Source of the DNA: Pseudoxanthomonas yeongjuensis
GTDB lineage: Bacteria > Pseudomonadota > Gammaproteobacteria > Xanthomonadales > Xanthomonadaceae
Reading direction: 5' to 3'
Length of the DNA stretch: 64,000 nucleotides
NCBI RefSeq assembly: GCF_010093345.1
Contig: NZ_PDWT01000005.1
Coordinates: 160,513 to 224,512, forward strand
In this document: in pieces, positions 63,887 to 64,000 of the stretch
Numbering within the stretch: the first letter of the stretch is position 1
How the letters are laid out: every line of letters begins with the position of its first letter
Made by a program: the position numbers and the translations under genes
The notes under the pieces: generated by a model
The model's input: the letters and a program-made list of their open reading frames with translations, nothing else
The model's database searches: none
Told to the model about the DNA's origin: nothing

Positions 63887-64000
63887 CTACGAGACTTCGT
63901 AATGCTCGACGGTCGGCTCGAATTCCAGCAGGAAGTCCACGTCCTCCCGGTAGTACTTCGCCTGCGCGATGTCGTTTCCGGCGAAGGCCGCGATCGCCTC
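63887..64000 (-). CDS. Antibiotic biosynthesis monooxygenase-like protein, C-terminus only
   Basis: The last 37 codons of a gene that runs off the right edge: EAIAAFAGNDIAQAKYYRED, then VDFLLEFEPTVEHYEVS. The pattern AFAG.DI..AKYY.ED..FLLEFEP.V.HYEV is typical of ABM-domain (dimeric ferredoxin-like) proteins. The rest is not visible, so only the fold family can be suggested. Confidence 0.65.
   Translation of the reverse strand, partial: EAIAAFAGNDIAQAKYYREDVDFLLEFEPTVEHYEVS

Overview
The window is GC-rich chromosomal DNA from a gammaproteobacterium, most likely a member of the Xanthomonadaceae/Lysobacteraceae (Lysobacter, Luteimonas or Thermomonas type). The grounds are the bioB-bioF-bioH-bioC cluster divergent from comF, a TamB and an NrdB of xanthomonad type, a GntR/UTRA regulator divergent from zwf, and many REP-type inverted pairs starting GTAGGAGCG or GTAGATCCG between genes. 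The genus is inferred, not proven. Most of the window is core genome; there is no prophage, plasmid or CRISPR array.

Layout. 1-11.9 kb: the end of tamB, an AlkZ-like winged-helix protein, an Asp-box (sialidase-like) lipoprotein, tex, mnmG and a Tyr/Gly-rich lipoprotein. 12-21.4 kb: a PLP-dependent dehydratase overlapping a YdcF-like gene, an NTF2-like protein, the biotin genes bioBFHC, comF, a secreted protein, a RidA-like protein, ubiA and tRNA-Arg(CCG). 21.6-27.7 kb: a CHASE-PAS-GGDEF-EAL sensor, then a GntR/UTRA regulator divergent from zwf-pgl with two matching operator-like sites between them. 27.8-32.8 kb: a tight four-gene operon of PspA/IM30, an AAA+ ATPase, a membrane coiled-coil protein and a substrate-binding/OmpA fusion. 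This is the best candidate for a poorly described envelope system. 33-42.8 kb: a cytochrome c5-type protein, an exported nuclease, a hydrolase overlapping zapE, an RNB-domain ribonuclease, and a TonB-dependent receptor with a small secreted partner.

43.4-48.2 kb is the most unusual stretch. A sigma70-type promoter and a cobalamin riboswitch precede the class I ribonucleotide reductase genes nrdA and nrdB. A repeat family built on GAGGAACGAG appears four times around them: as a long hairpin inside a peripheral arm of the riboswitch, as four 102-bp tandem units after nrdA, as the 3' end of an antisense four-helix-bundle (23S rRNA intervening-sequence) gene lying between nrdA and nrdB, and as codons in the N-terminus of nrdB. 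The tandem units each carry a copy of the 3' end of the four-helix-bundle gene. This points to a mobile or amplifying cassette built into the RNR operon.

48.3-64 kb: a serine hydrolase, purU, a GST, an amino-acid permease, two M20D peptidase paralogues on either side of a TauE/SafE permease, queF carrying an in-frame palindrome, a small LysM protein, a lipoprotein, icd, a MHYT protein with an ACT/V4R protein, a membrane dipeptidase and a partial monooxygenase. A second, diverged copy of the 3' end of icd, followed by its own terminator, lies just beyond the MHYT-V4R pair. The pair is therefore flanked by direct repeats of the icd terminus, the footprint expected of an element integrated at icd.
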